This document shows positions 10,101 to 18,035 of a stretch of 62,287 bases of DNA, one piece after another; positions within the stretch are counted from its first letter, which is position 1; the number at the start of each line of letters is the position of its first letter. The translations under genes and the position numbers were made by a program. Under the pieces are notes generated by a model. That model made no database searches, was not told the origin of the DNA, and saw only the letters and a list, made by a program, of their open reading frames with translations. This stretch comes from an uncultured Bacteroidales bacterium (lineage in GTDB: Bacteria > Bacteroidota > Bacteroidia > Bacteroidales > UBA932): the NCBI GenBank assembly GCA_944322585.1, contig CALUPB010000016.1, positions 1-62,287 on the forward strand, given 5' to 3'.

Positions 10101-10298
10101 CTCGCCGAGCTTTGAATGCAGGGAAGAGATGCTTAAGGAAGATTTCTTCAGGGCCTTGACAGGGGCCGTTTCCTCCTGCTCGAAAGACAGGATTTCCGGA
10201 TGGTCCGGAAAGTCGGTATACTGCTGTGCCACTGCTGCTGTCAGAGATACCATCAGCAGCAGTGCGGAAATCATTATTGAACGGTGTATGACAGTCAT
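7170..10298 (-). CDS. PL8 chondroitinase ABC-type lyase
   Basis: A 1042-residue secreted lyase with a Sec signal peptide ending near 'AVAQQ' (about residue 25). The layout fits chondroitin sulfate ABC lyases: an N-terminal jelly-roll carbohydrate-binding domain (about 30-215), an alpha/alpha-toroid catalytic domain (about 230-590) and C-terminal beta-sandwiches. The catalytic stretch 'DGTVQHHRKAYPAY' supplies H470 and Y477, with the seven-residue spacing of His501/Tyr508 in the Proteus vulgaris enzyme. An arginine in 'SGRHPDG' follows. It cleaves glycosaminoglycans by beta-elimination, giving delta-4,5-unsaturated disaccharides for the GH88 enzyme encoded just upstream (27-base gap). The length matches the ABC-lyase branch rather than the shorter (about 700-residue) AC lyases. 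Confidence 0.88.
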   Translation of the reverse strand: MTVIHRSIMISALLLMVSLTAAVAQQYTDFPDHPEILSFEQEETAPVKALKKSSLSISSLHSKLGENSLMWKWRKGGAGIEIAGDIPYLPENPNPKETSVSTFVFWVYSETPLDGQLTFSFMKGDSLCCSFRYGLGFKGWRGAWVAFDRDMEGTPQTGMDRVVITAPEQVRKGRLFFDGIITSAFEDVRHHTADFQAPFINKGTTSHWLVLLDSWKRELDIPQADSIAAEDIAQTDTVRNRFITLVTDGKNAPSHERLREQFSSYGIRWNKDGSITGKPVFFTRYGETYINLGITDASKRFSDNGQLLRAANDFMFDLALSYLRSDDPAWKQETADMYVTMTRHMLDQGYAAGSALGTLHHLGYSMRNFYTAPVIMREVLAEAGLEEDVQQAMEWFSGVGEVKTAPAEPGMDIDAFNTSLMGRTAALLMLDDTPYKKAYMQALSRWIDNGFRYAPGLRPAFKPDGTVQHHRKAYPAYATGGFDGAVNAVWMLHGTDYAITERGHNVLKKALLEMRFYCNVKSFPLAMSGRHPDGKGELIPRQYGLLADAGSPDGVQPIDKELAEAYLRLDADGKWSRKFTDAGFTAEKAPAGCHSYPFNCSLTYRQDEWSVTIAGHSRYLWSAEIYNGANHYGRYLTHGSMQILADGEPEISSFGSGFRVDGWDWRHIPGTTAAEIPMEAMKADVRNVDEFSGYEEMLLSDQWFAGGVTHKGNAGAYAMILHEHDKYNGSLRAHKSYFAFGNRIIALGSDLENFLPGSSLHTTLFQNALEDPQQDITKVNGGSIAAREFHHEYEGSLITLQDRFGNAWFVRDGKVAVSRGLQYSLHEETDRTTEGYFEKAYICHGDIVGKGAITGNAYMKDSYEYMTVIHATDEEIREYSEKLPYTVIRCDSKAHLIKDDESGIISGSIFEELEEEDTEGWDGTATRSGIVASSPCMIMMSRSGAVLTLSASNPDLNLYSGPSDEILDGHGKRTERSVYGREWIDAPCEETAIDITIRGRWKLGNAGRSDVTVRNNGDTTSIHFTTGEARTEEIELIRIIGE

Positions 10299-10325
10299 CC
10301 GGTTATGTTTCTTGTGCAGGGCGGA

Positions 10326-11546
10326 CTATTTCTCCGGGTCTCCCTGAACCGGAGCCAGCCCGTTCCCGATGTTGCGTTTGCGTATCAGGGCTTCGAGGAA
10401 ATAGTAGTCGGCATAGTTGAGCGGGACGTCGATGCTGCTTCCGTGAGGGATGCTGCCGACTGAATGCATCAGGATGAAGCCTCCGTTCGTCCCCTGTGCG
10501 GCCCTGTATGCCGGTGTGGAAAGGGATGCGATTATCCTGTCCGCCTTCTCGAAATAAGAGGTGTTGCCGGTAAGGTAACCGAGTTCGTAGAGGGCCGAAG
10601 CAATGATGGCTGCGGAAGACACGTCGCGGTAGGTGTCAGGGATGTCGGGCGCGTCGAAATCCCAGTACGGTACGAGATCTTCCGGCATGTTCGGGTCATT
10701 GAATATGAACCCGGCCACATTCTCGGCCTGTCTGAGATACCTGTCATATCCGGTGAACCTGTATGCCGTGGTGTAGCCGTAAAGGGCCCAGGCCTGTCCT
10801 CTTGCCCATGCCGATTCATCAGCATAGCCCTGTGCAGTGCATCTGTGGAGTACTTCCCCGGTCTCCGGATCATAGTCTACTACATGGTAGCAGCTGTAGT
10901 CCGGCCTGAAATGGTTCTCCATTGTCTTGTCCGCATGGCTTATTGCAATTTTAGCATAAGTGGAGTCCCCGCTGAATTCGGTAGCCTTGAACAGAAGCTC
11001 CAGATTCATCATGTTGTCTATGATGACAGGGCATTTCCATCCTCTTTCGGACTGCCACCCCCTGTCTACGTTCCATGACTGGATGATGCCGGCTCCGGGC
11101 CTGAACCGGGTGGACAGCGATTTCGCCGTAGTGACGCAGACATCTTTGTATTCGGGTATATTCTTGAGCCGTAATCCATTGCCATAACTGTCATAGATCA
11201 TGAACCCGACATCGTGATGCCATGTGAGGTATTGTATGGAATCAAGGATTTCGGTATGCTTCCTGGCATGTCCGGCCCACATTTCATCCCCCGTAAGTTC
11301 GTACATGTACCAGAGAGTGCCGGCGAAGAAACCGCTTACCCAGTCATCAGTAGGGACATACACGATTTCACCGTCCATATATGTCGAAGGTATGCGTACT
11401 GTGTCACCGGCTTCCGAAGCCTCCATCAGTGCTCCTATCTGCGCCTTGGCATTTCCGATGTTTTCGGAAATGATGTCGGTCGGACGGTTGCAGGCGGTGA
11501 GGGTGGCGGCGGCAAGGCCGGCGGCGATGGTAGTTTTAAGGTTCAT
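10326..11546 (-). CDS. GH88 unsaturated glucuronyl hydrolase
   Basis: A 406-residue enzyme, close to the usual GH88 size, with a lipobox ending at C19, so probably periplasmic and inner-face anchored. It removes the delta-4,5-unsaturated uronic acid from lyase-generated disaccharides. The two conserved aspartates are visible: D112 in 'TWHHDVGFM' and D177 in 'PVIIDNMMNLELL', as are the family motifs 'ARGQAWALYGY' and 'PLNYADYYFLEAL'. It is the first gene of the minus arm, so its promoter lies in the 188-bp divergent control region. The gene order GH88, PL8, sulfatase, lyase follows the degradation pathway in reverse. Confidence 0.92.
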   Translation of the reverse strand: MNLKTTIAAGLAAATLTACNRPTDIISENIGNAKAQIGALMEASEAGDTVRIPSTYMDGEIVYVPTDDWVSGFFAGTLWYMYELTGDEMWAGHARKHTEILDSIQYLTWHHDVGFMIYDSYGNGLRLKNIPEYKDVCVTTAKSLSTRFRPGAGIIQSWNVDRGWQSERGWKCPVIIDNMMNLELLFKATEFSGDSTYAKIAISHADKTMENHFRPDYSCYHVVDYDPETGEVLHRCTAQGYADESAWARGQAWALYGYTTAYRFTGYDRYLRQAENVAGFIFNDPNMPEDLVPYWDFDAPDIPDTYRDVSSAAIIASALYELGYLTGNTSYFEKADRIIASLSTPAYRAAQGTNGGFILMHSVGSIPHGSSIDVPLNYADYYFLEALIRKRNIGNGLAPVQGDPEK

Positions 11547-11610
11547 GGTATGTCATTTATAATAATTAAAAATCAGTTCCAATGCGGTATTGCTGATAAG
11601 CAATAGTTTG

Positions 11611-11642
11611 CGAAATTAAAAAATAATTGCGAAAAAGACAAA
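11611..11642 (-). promoter_or_regulatory. Candidate promoter of the minus PUL arm
   Basis: On the minus strand, TAATTTCG at 11618-11611 resembles the Bacteroidetes -7 box TAnnTTTG with one mismatch. A TTTG at 11642-11639 is placed 20 bases upstream as the -33 box. The site lies 65 bases ahead of the GH88 start codon. The -7 box overlaps one of the TTGCGAAA repeats. Confidence 0.35.
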
Positions 11643-11679
11643 ATGTTTGCCCTGTCCGGTCCGAAAGACTGTAAAAAAG

Positions 11680-11709
11680 TTGTAATAACCTGAAAATTTG
11701 ATAAATTTG
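11680..11709 (+). promoter_or_regulatory. Promoter of the PL8-SusC-SusD arm
   Basis: TAAATTTG at 11702-11709 is an exact match to the Bacteroidetes -7 consensus TAnnTTTG. A TTG at 11680-11682 lies 19 bases upstream as the -33 element. Transcription would begin near 11716, about 20 bases before the first gene, leaving a short leader. Confidence 0.6.
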
Positions 11710-11734
11710 TGATTTCGCAACTAATCGCATAACA

Positions 11735-14700
11735 ATGATGTACAAAAGATTATTGACTATACTGATGTCGGTGCCGGTATTTTCCTGTGCGGTGCAGGCG
11801 GCAATCAATTCCCAGCATAATTTCGAGGATGGCGTTCCGGCCTTTGTCAAGGCTGAAGGGCAGGCGGTCCTGACGTCGTCTGAAGAGAAATTCAAGGATG
11901 GTTCGCATTCCCTGAAATTCGAGTGGAGCGGTCCAGCCTCCATGGTCTTCTCCAATTTCCTCGACATGGAAGCTTCCATGAAAGTGAACGGGGCCGGTGT
12001 GATGGTGTGGATTTACAGTACCGCACCTGCCGATACCCCGATGCGGTTTACGTTCTGGAACTGGAGCGGAGAAGAAATCTGCCATTTCGACTTCAATATG
12101 GCTTTCACCGGATGGAGGACTGCGTGGATAAAGTATATCGACATGCGCACTCCGGACGGCGGGTATTATGGTGACATCAAGGCGTCGGAACGGCCTGTCA
12201 ATGCGGCGCGGATGACGGTATCCATGCCGGAATCCATGCCGTCGGGGATCGTCTATCTCGACAGACTGTCGTTTTCCGTGAAGAAACTGCATGACCAGAT
12301 TACCCCGGACATGCAGATACCGGACAACAACAATCATCTTAAGAGGAACATGTGGCATTGGGCGCGTCTGTGGGAATGGGAGCAGTATCCGCAGCCGGAG
12401 GTTCCCGCTCTGACGGCGGAAGGACAGAGAATGCTTGATCTCGTGGAGGAAAGGATGGACGAAGTGATTGCCTCGTCCAATTCGAGCGAGACATATGTCG
12501 CCAACACTCTGGTCGGCAGGGCGGATGACATGTATTCGAAATACGGACTGAAGCGGCTTCCGGACGGGTCTGTGACGGGAGCGCCCCTGCTGAGCGACGA
12601 CGAGTTCAACAATTCCCTCGGTGAAATGCGTATCCGATATATCGGACAGATAATCTACTACTATGCCCAGCAGTATTACTATACTGGCAGCAAGGACAAT
12701 CTGGAGAGGGTGTTCGTAACCATGGACCATGCCATAGACCAGGGATTTGCATATGGCAGCGGACAGGGGACCAACCATCACTACGGTTACCAGATAAGGG
12801 AATTGTATAAGGGGATGTGGCTGCTCAGGGATGAAATCGCCGCTGCGGGGAAGGCCGATGAATACCAGAAGGTCCTTGAATACTGGAGCGGTCTGCAGGA
12901 GACGCGGCAGCCTTTCGTGTACGGCCGGGACGAAATTCTTGACAGCTGGCACACTCTTCTGGAAGCCAAGCTGATAGCGGCCATGATGACTTCAGACCCT
13001 GCCGCCAGGTATGCAAAAATGAAGGCTCTCGGCACATGGGTTTCCGGCTCCCTTGTATGGTCTCCGGGGACACTCGGCGGCCTGAAGCCGGACGGGACTT
13101 CCTTCCATCACGGAGGGCATTATCCGGCGTATTCGGTCGGGGCATTTGCCGCTGTGGGGGATTTCTGCCATTATACGAAAGATACCGATTTCGTGATTGC
13201 GGAGGACGCGCGGCGCACATTCAAGCATGCCCTGCTGACCATGAGGGACTATTGCAATCTTACCGACTGGGGTGTGGGGATATGCGGAAGGCATCCGTTC
13301 AACGGCTTTATCCCCAAGGCGGATATAGAAGCGTTTGCCTCCCTTGCCCTTCTCGGTGACCTGACAGGGGCCGGACTCGGGGCTGATCCTGAGTTAGGGG
13401 GGGCCTACCTCTATCTCGGAGGAGCCGAACCTGAGTCTGTCTCAGCCCTCAGGAAAGCCGGGGTGTCTTCGGCATCTGCCGCTCCGGAAGGTTTCTTTGT
13501 CCTCAATTATGCGGCACTCGGCATCCACAGACGCGACAACTGGATGCTTTCCCTCAAGGCATACAATTCAGACGTATGGAGTGCCGAGATATATGCGGCG
13601 GACAACCGTTTCGGAAGATACCAGAGTTACGGTACCGCCCAGCTGATAGGTTCCGGCAAGCCTGTGTCGGCAAAGGCAAGCGGATATTCGCAGGAGGGTT
13701 GGGACTGGAACAGAATGCCGGGAGCCACCACCATCCATCTGCCGTTCGACAAGCTCGACAGTCCGCTGAAAGGGACACTGATGGAAAGGAATGATTCCCG
13801 CTTCCCGGGAGTGTCTTCCCTTGAGGGCCGCAACGGTGTTCTCGCATTCACTTATGTGGAGAAGGACAGGCCTAATTTCTGTGCCGGGGCGACTGCCACC
13901 AAAAGTGTATTCTGCTTCGACAACAGGATAGTGTTCCTCGGAAGCGGCATCACCAACACTTCTTCCTGGCCGACCGAGACCACTCTCTACCAGCTCAGGC
14001 TCGATGACAGGGCTTCCGAGGTGGATATCAACGAAGAATGGTTCGACACTTTCCCTCTCAACTACAAATTCGCCTCGGAGGGGCAGGCCGTCGTGACGGA
14101 TATCAACGGCAATGTCTATATCCTTCCGGACGGTACCGGGCTCAATGTGGTCAAGCAGAGCCAGACATCGCCGTCCGACACCAAGAAAAAGGAAGGTACA
14201 GGCGATTTCATCACTGCCTACATAGACCACGGAGTTTCTCCGAAGGATGCATCGTATGAATATCTCATGCTCATCCGGCCGTCCGGCAAGGATGCAGGAA
14301 AATTCTCGAAGAATCTCCCGTATACCGTAATAAGGAAGGACAATGCCGCACATGTGGTGAATGACCATATTACCGGCATTACGGCCTATGTCTGCTATAA
14401 GGCATATGACGGAGGTGCATCCGCCGAGGCATTCGTACGACTCCCGAAAGGGAAGGACGCAAAGCCGTATCTTCCGGTCAGGGCCATCGACGCCGAAACT
14501 ATCGTGATGGAGAGGACAGCGGAAGACGGTTCGGTGATAATGAGCATCTGTACCCCTGATCTCGGGATTACGCAGAAGGCCTATACCACTCCGCAGCCGA
14601 GCCAGCCTCTTGAGAGGACTGTAGTCATAGAAGGGAATTATACCCTCGGGGACAATGACGGCAATGTGAAAGTTACTTCCGGAGCCGGGACTACGACTGT

Positions 14701-14755
14701 GACGGTGACATGTGTCGACGGCCGACCTGTGGAATTCCGCCTTGCCGCGATGTAG
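11735..14755 (+). CDS. Second PL8 chondroitinase ABC-type lyase
   Basis: A 1006-residue PL8 lyase opening the plus arm. It has an N-terminal signal peptide (cleavage near 'VQAAIN', about residue 22), a jelly-roll domain (about 25-190), an alpha/alpha toroid (about 210-560) and C-terminal beta-sandwich domains. Catalytic H459 and Y466 lie in 'DGTSFHHGGHYPAY' with the same seven-residue spacing as the paralogue on the minus strand; an arginine follows in 'CGRHPFNG'. It is clearly diverged from the 7170-10298 paralogue, so the two probably differ in substrate (sulfation pattern or hyaluronan) or endo/exo mode. ATG also occurs at 11738, so the exact start is open by one codon. SusC follows 88 bases downstream. 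Confidence 0.88.
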   Translation: MMYKRLLTILMSVPVFSCAVQAAINSQHNFEDGVPAFVKAEGQAVLTSSEEKFKDGSHSLKFEWSGPASMVFSNFLDMEASMKVNGAGVMVWIYSTAPADTPMRFTFWNWSGEEICHFDFNMAFTGWRTAWIKYIDMRTPDGGYYGDIKASERPVNAARMTVSMPESMPSGIVYLDRLSFSVKKLHDQITPDMQIPDNNNHLKRNMWHWARLWEWEQYPQPEVPALTAEGQRMLDLVEERMDEVIASSNSSETYVANTLVGRADDMYSKYGLKRLPDGSVTGAPLLSDDEFNNSLGEMRIRYIGQIIYYYAQQYYYTGSKDNLERVFVTMDHAIDQGFAYGSGQGTNHHYGYQIRELYKGMWLLRDEIAAAGKADEYQKVLEYWSGLQETRQPFVYGRDEILDSWHTLLEAKLIAAMMTSDPAARYAKMKALGTWVSGSLVWSPGTLGGLKPDGTSFHHGGHYPAYSVGAFAAVGDFCHYTKDTDFVIAEDARRTFKHALLTMRDYCNLTDWGVGICGRHPFNGFIPKADIEAFASLALLGDLTGAGLGADPELGGAYLYLGGAEPESVSALRKAGVSSASAAPEGFFVLNYAALGIHRRDNWMLSLKAYNSDVWSAEIYAADNRFGRYQSYGTAQLIGSGKPVSAKASGYSQEGWDWNRMPGATTIHLPFDKLDSPLKGTLMERNDSRFPGVSSLEGRNGVLAFTYVEKDRPNFCAGATATKSVFCFDNRIVFLGSGITNTSSWPTETTLYQLRLDDRASEVDINEEWFDTFPLNYKFASEGQAVVTDINGNVYILPDGTGLNVVKQSQTSPSDTKKKEGTGDFITAYIDHGVSPKDASYEYLMLIRPSGKDAGKFSKNLPYTVIRKDNAAHVVNDHITGITAYVCYKAYDGGASAEAFVRLPKGKDAKPYLPVRAIDAETIVMERTAEDGSVIMSICTPDLGITQKAYTTPQPSQPLERTVVIEGNYTLGDNDGNVKVTSGAGTTTVTVTCVDGRPVEFRLAAM

Positions 14756-14843
14756 GGTACTGCCGGTCCGGTCTGACGAAAGAGGACTTTCCCATTCCGG
14801 AGGCAACGGTGTATTTGAAAATCAAGTTTAAAACACAATACCG

Positions 14844-17800
14844 ATGTATAAGCTAACTGTACTGTTGACAGCGCTGGCCCTTTTCGCAGGTTCACTGCGG
14901 GAAGCGTCGGCTCAGAATATGGATGTCAAGGGACGGGTCACGGACACATCCGGCGAACCGCTTGTGGCTGTCACTGTCTATGAATCCGGCAATACCTCGA
15001 ACGGGACGGTGACGGACATGGACGGTAACTATACCATTTCCGTCCCTCAGACAGCGACCCTGATATTCTCCTGCCTCGGCTTTGATGAAGTTCAGGAGCA
15101 GGTTGCAAAGAGGGGAGTGATCAATGTCTCTATGGAGGAGGAAAACCTGTCTTTGGATGCGGCGGAAGTGGTGAGTGTGGGGTACGGTTCCGTGACAAGA
15201 CGAGACCTGACCGGCTCCATCAGCAAGGTGGATATGGGAGAGATAATGAAGACTCCCGTGACCAATTTCGACCAGGCCCTGACCGGACGTGTGGCAGGAG
15301 TCGTGGTCACGACCTCCGACGGTTCTCTCGGGGCTGAGGCCAATATCACTATCAGGGGCAACAACTCCCTGACACAGAGCAGCGCTCCTCTGTATGTCAT
15401 TGACGGGTTCCCTTCCGAAAGTTCCATGGCGCTTTCCCTCAACTCCGCCGACATCGAATCCATAGATATCCTCAAGGATGCTTCTGCGACGGCGATCTAT
15501 GGAGCGAGGGGAGCCAACGGAGTGATTGTCATTACGACCAAGCAGGGTGTCGAAGGCAAGCCGAAAGTCAATTTCAGCGCATCATGGACAGGCAATGTGA
15601 TATCCGGCAAGGTCGACCTGATGGATGCGTACGAGTTCGTGGATTTCCAGACCGACAGGTACGAGGTGTTCGGAGGAACCAATATCTATCTTGAGCACAA
15701 CGATGTGACCTATGATATCGAGGAATACCGCAATGTCAGGACATATGACTGGCAGGACATGATCTACAGACCTGCATTCGTGCAGAACTACAATGTCTCA
15801 CTTTCCGGAGGAAGCAAGGAGGCGGGCAACCGCTATGCTGCCAGTTTCTCCGTGCTCGACCAGGACGGTATCATCGTGAACTCCAATTTCCAGAGATATC
15901 AGGGCAAGATAAATTTCTCGCAGAATATCGGAAAGAAGATAAAGGCGGATCTGAACGTGAACTATTCCCGGTCTGTTACAAGCGGTACAAATCCCACTTC
16001 CGCCCAGCAGTCCAACAGGGCATCCGGGTGGCTGATGTATTCCGTCTGGGGCTACCGTCCGGTGAAGCCGATATGGGATACAAGTTCAGACGACGATTTC
16101 CTCAATGCCCCTATCGATGATGAGGTGTCGGATGAAAGCAATTACCGTTTCAATCCGTCCCTGTCGGTACGCAACGAATACAGGAAGACGATACAGGATT
16201 ATGTGAATGCCCAGCTCGGCCTGACTTATACGATTATCCCTGATCTTGTACTGAAGGTGACGGGTACCTATACCTATCAGAACCGTCGCAGGGAGGAGTT
16301 CAACGGAACCATGACCTATACGGGAAACGACCGGTCTCCGGGAGGGGCAGGCATCAACGGCGCCATCTACTGGACCAATTGGGTCACCTGGCTGAACGAG
16401 AATACCCTTACCTGGACGAAACATATCAGAAGGACGCATCATCTGACTCTCCTCGGCGGTCTGACGTTCCAGGGCCAGACCAATGACTACAAAGGGACAA
16501 GATCGACCAATATGACTACGGAAGCCCTCGGGCTCAACGGGATGCATACCGGGAACTATCAGACGGTCACTCCGTGGGAGTATAACTGGACGATGATGTC
16601 GGGTCTGTTCAGACTCCAGTACAATTACCGCTATAAATATTATCTTACGGCATCGTTCCGTGCTGACGGCTCTTCGAAATTCCCCAAGAACAACCAGTGG
16701 GGATATTTCCCGTCCGCTTCCCTTGCATGGAACTTCAACAGGGAGGAGCTCCTGAAGAACAGCAGCTGGCTCAAGAACGGAAAGCTCCGCCTGTCATGGG
16801 GACTGACCGGCAACAACCGTACTACCACTCCGTATGATTTCTACGCACAGCTTGTTACGACTCCGGGAGATCCCGATTCCAACGACTATGTATTCGGAGG
16901 GGAAATCGTCCCCGGATATTACCCCGGGAACATGGCCAATGACAACCTCAAATGGGAGACTACCGAGCAGTGGGATGTGGGTCTCGATCTTTCGTTCTTC
17001 GAGGGGGACAGGATACGTTTCACTGCCGACTGGTATATGAAGAATACCTATGACCTTCTGCTGAGAGCTACGATGCCTTCTTCAACCGGCTATGAATCCG
17101 CAATGATGAATATCGGGTCCATGCGCAACCGCGGATGGGAATTCTCTCTTGAAACGATCAATGTCAACACGAAGAATTTCCAGTGGACAACGTCCTTCAA
17201 TATCGCGTTCAACCGCAATACCGTTACTGCCCTTACGAGCGGTCAGCAGTCCCTGCTCTCCACAGTGTATTGGGACGAGAGGTTCAATTCGCAGTATCCT
17301 TACATCACCCAGGTCGGCAAGCCGTCAGGGATGATGTACGGTTTCATCTATGAAGGCACCTACAAGGCCGATGACTTTGTCGGGAACTATCTGAAGGACG
17401 GTATCCCGTATGTCTCCACTTACAACAAGTCCGAGATAAGGCCAGGCGATCCTAAATACAGGGATGTCAACGGAGACGGCATCATCGACGACAACGACCG
17501 CACCATCATAGGCTGCGGGCAGCCGATCCATACAGGAGGATTCGGGAACTCGTTCTATTTTCATGGCTTCGACGTGAACATATTCTTCTCGTGGAGTTAC
17601 GGCAACGATGTCCTCAATGCCAACAGGCTTATTTTTGAGAACGGTTCGCTTGCAAGCCTCAACCAGTTCGCTTCCTATACGGACCGGTTCGATCTTCAGG
17701 ACAATCCTGACAGCGACATGCCGAGGATCGGGGCGAACGGTACATTCCTCTATTCTTCACGTGTCGTGGAGGACGGCTCATATCTCAGGCTCAGGAATGT

Positions 17801-18017
17801 CTCCATAGGCTACACTCTGCCGAGGAGGGCTCTCCGGAGACTTCATCTTGACACCATGAGAATATATCTGTCGGCCGACAACATCTGGACATGGACGAAT
17901 TATTCGGGTCCGGATCCTGAGGTTTCCACAAGGAATTCGGTCCTTACCCCGGGATTCGACTGGTCCGCGTATCCGAGGGCATTCGGGCTGACGGGAGGAA
18001 TTTCATTCACTTTCTGA
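14844..18017 (+). CDS. susC-like: SusC-family TonB-dependent outer membrane transporter (GAG locus)
   Basis: A 1057-residue transporter with a signal peptide ending near 'REASAQN'. A carboxypeptidase-regulatory-like beta-sandwich ('VKGRVTDTSGEPL', about 27-110) comes next, then a TonB-box-like 'VVSVGYG' segment. The plug domain contains 'APLYVIDGFP', 'IESIDILKDASATAIYG' and 'GANGVIVITTK', which are SusC hallmarks. The 22-strand barrel ends in a terminal phenylalanine. It lacks an N-terminal STN domain, so it is not expected to signal through a FecR/sigma pair. It should import lyase products across the outer membrane with the SusD encoded 18 bases downstream. Confidence 0.95.
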   Translation: MYKLTVLLTALALFAGSLREASAQNMDVKGRVTDTSGEPLVAVTVYESGNTSNGTVTDMDGNYTISVPQTATLIFSCLGFDEVQEQVAKRGVINVSMEEENLSLDAAEVVSVGYGSVTRRDLTGSISKVDMGEIMKTPVTNFDQALTGRVAGVVVTTSDGSLGAEANITIRGNNSLTQSSAPLYVIDGFPSESSMALSLNSADIESIDILKDASATAIYGARGANGVIVITTKQGVEGKPKVNFSASWTGNVISGKVDLMDAYEFVDFQTDRYEVFGGTNIYLEHNDVTYDIEEYRNVRTYDWQDMIYRPAFVQNYNVSLSGGSKEAGNRYAASFSVLDQDGIIVNSNFQRYQGKINFSQNIGKKIKADLNVNYSRSVTSGTNPTSAQQSNRASGWLMYSVWGYRPVKPIWDTSSDDDFLNAPIDDEVSDESNYRFNPSLSVRNEYRKTIQDYVNAQLGLTYTIIPDLVLKVTGTYTYQNRRREEFNGTMTYTGNDRSPGGAGINGAIYWTNWVTWLNENTLTWTKHIRRTHHLTLLGGLTFQGQTNDYKGTRSTNMTTEALGLNGMHTGNYQTVTPWEYNWTMMSGLFRLQYNYRYKYYLTASFRADGSSKFPKNNQWGYFPSASLAWNFNREELLKNSSWLKNGKLRLSWGLTGNNRTTTPYDFYAQLVTTPGDPDSNDYVFGGEIVPGYYPGNMANDNLKWETTEQWDVGLDLSFFEGDRIRFTADWYMKNTYDLLLRATMPSSTGYESAMMNIGSMRNRGWEFSLETINVNTKNFQWTTSFNIAFNRNTVTALTSGQQSLLSTVYWDERFNSQYPYITQVGKPSGMMYGFIYEGTYKADDFVGNYLKDGIPYVSTYNKSEIRPGDPKYRDVNGDGIIDDNDRTIIGCGQPIHTGGFGNSFYFHGFDVNIFFSWSYGNDVLNANRLIFENGSLASLNQFASYTDRFDLQDNPDSDMPRIGANGTFLYSSRVVEDGSYLRLRNVSIGYTLPRRALRRLHLDTMRIYLSADNIWTWTNYSGPDPEVSTRNSVLTPGFDWSAYPRAFGLTGGISFTF

Positions 18018-18035
18018 GGATAAGGAGGACAGACT

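Larger units (their letters stand above)
11608..11720. promoter_or_regulatory. Three TTGCGAAA sites between divergent arms
   Basis: TTGCGAAA occurs at 11608-11615 and 11627-11634, with start sites 19 bases apart, and inverted as TTTCGCAA at 11713-11720. The first overlaps the predicted minus-strand -7 box. The inverted copy sits directly after the predicted plus-strand -7 box. The position is as expected for binding sites of a regulator acting on both arms. That this is an operator is inference. Confidence 0.4.

Noticed and set aside
11750-14806. Long minus-strand open frames of about 400 residues inside the plus-arm PL8 gene
   Set aside because: They are antisense shadows of a strongly supported PL8 gene; their sequences are Arg/His/Pro-rich without any family features.
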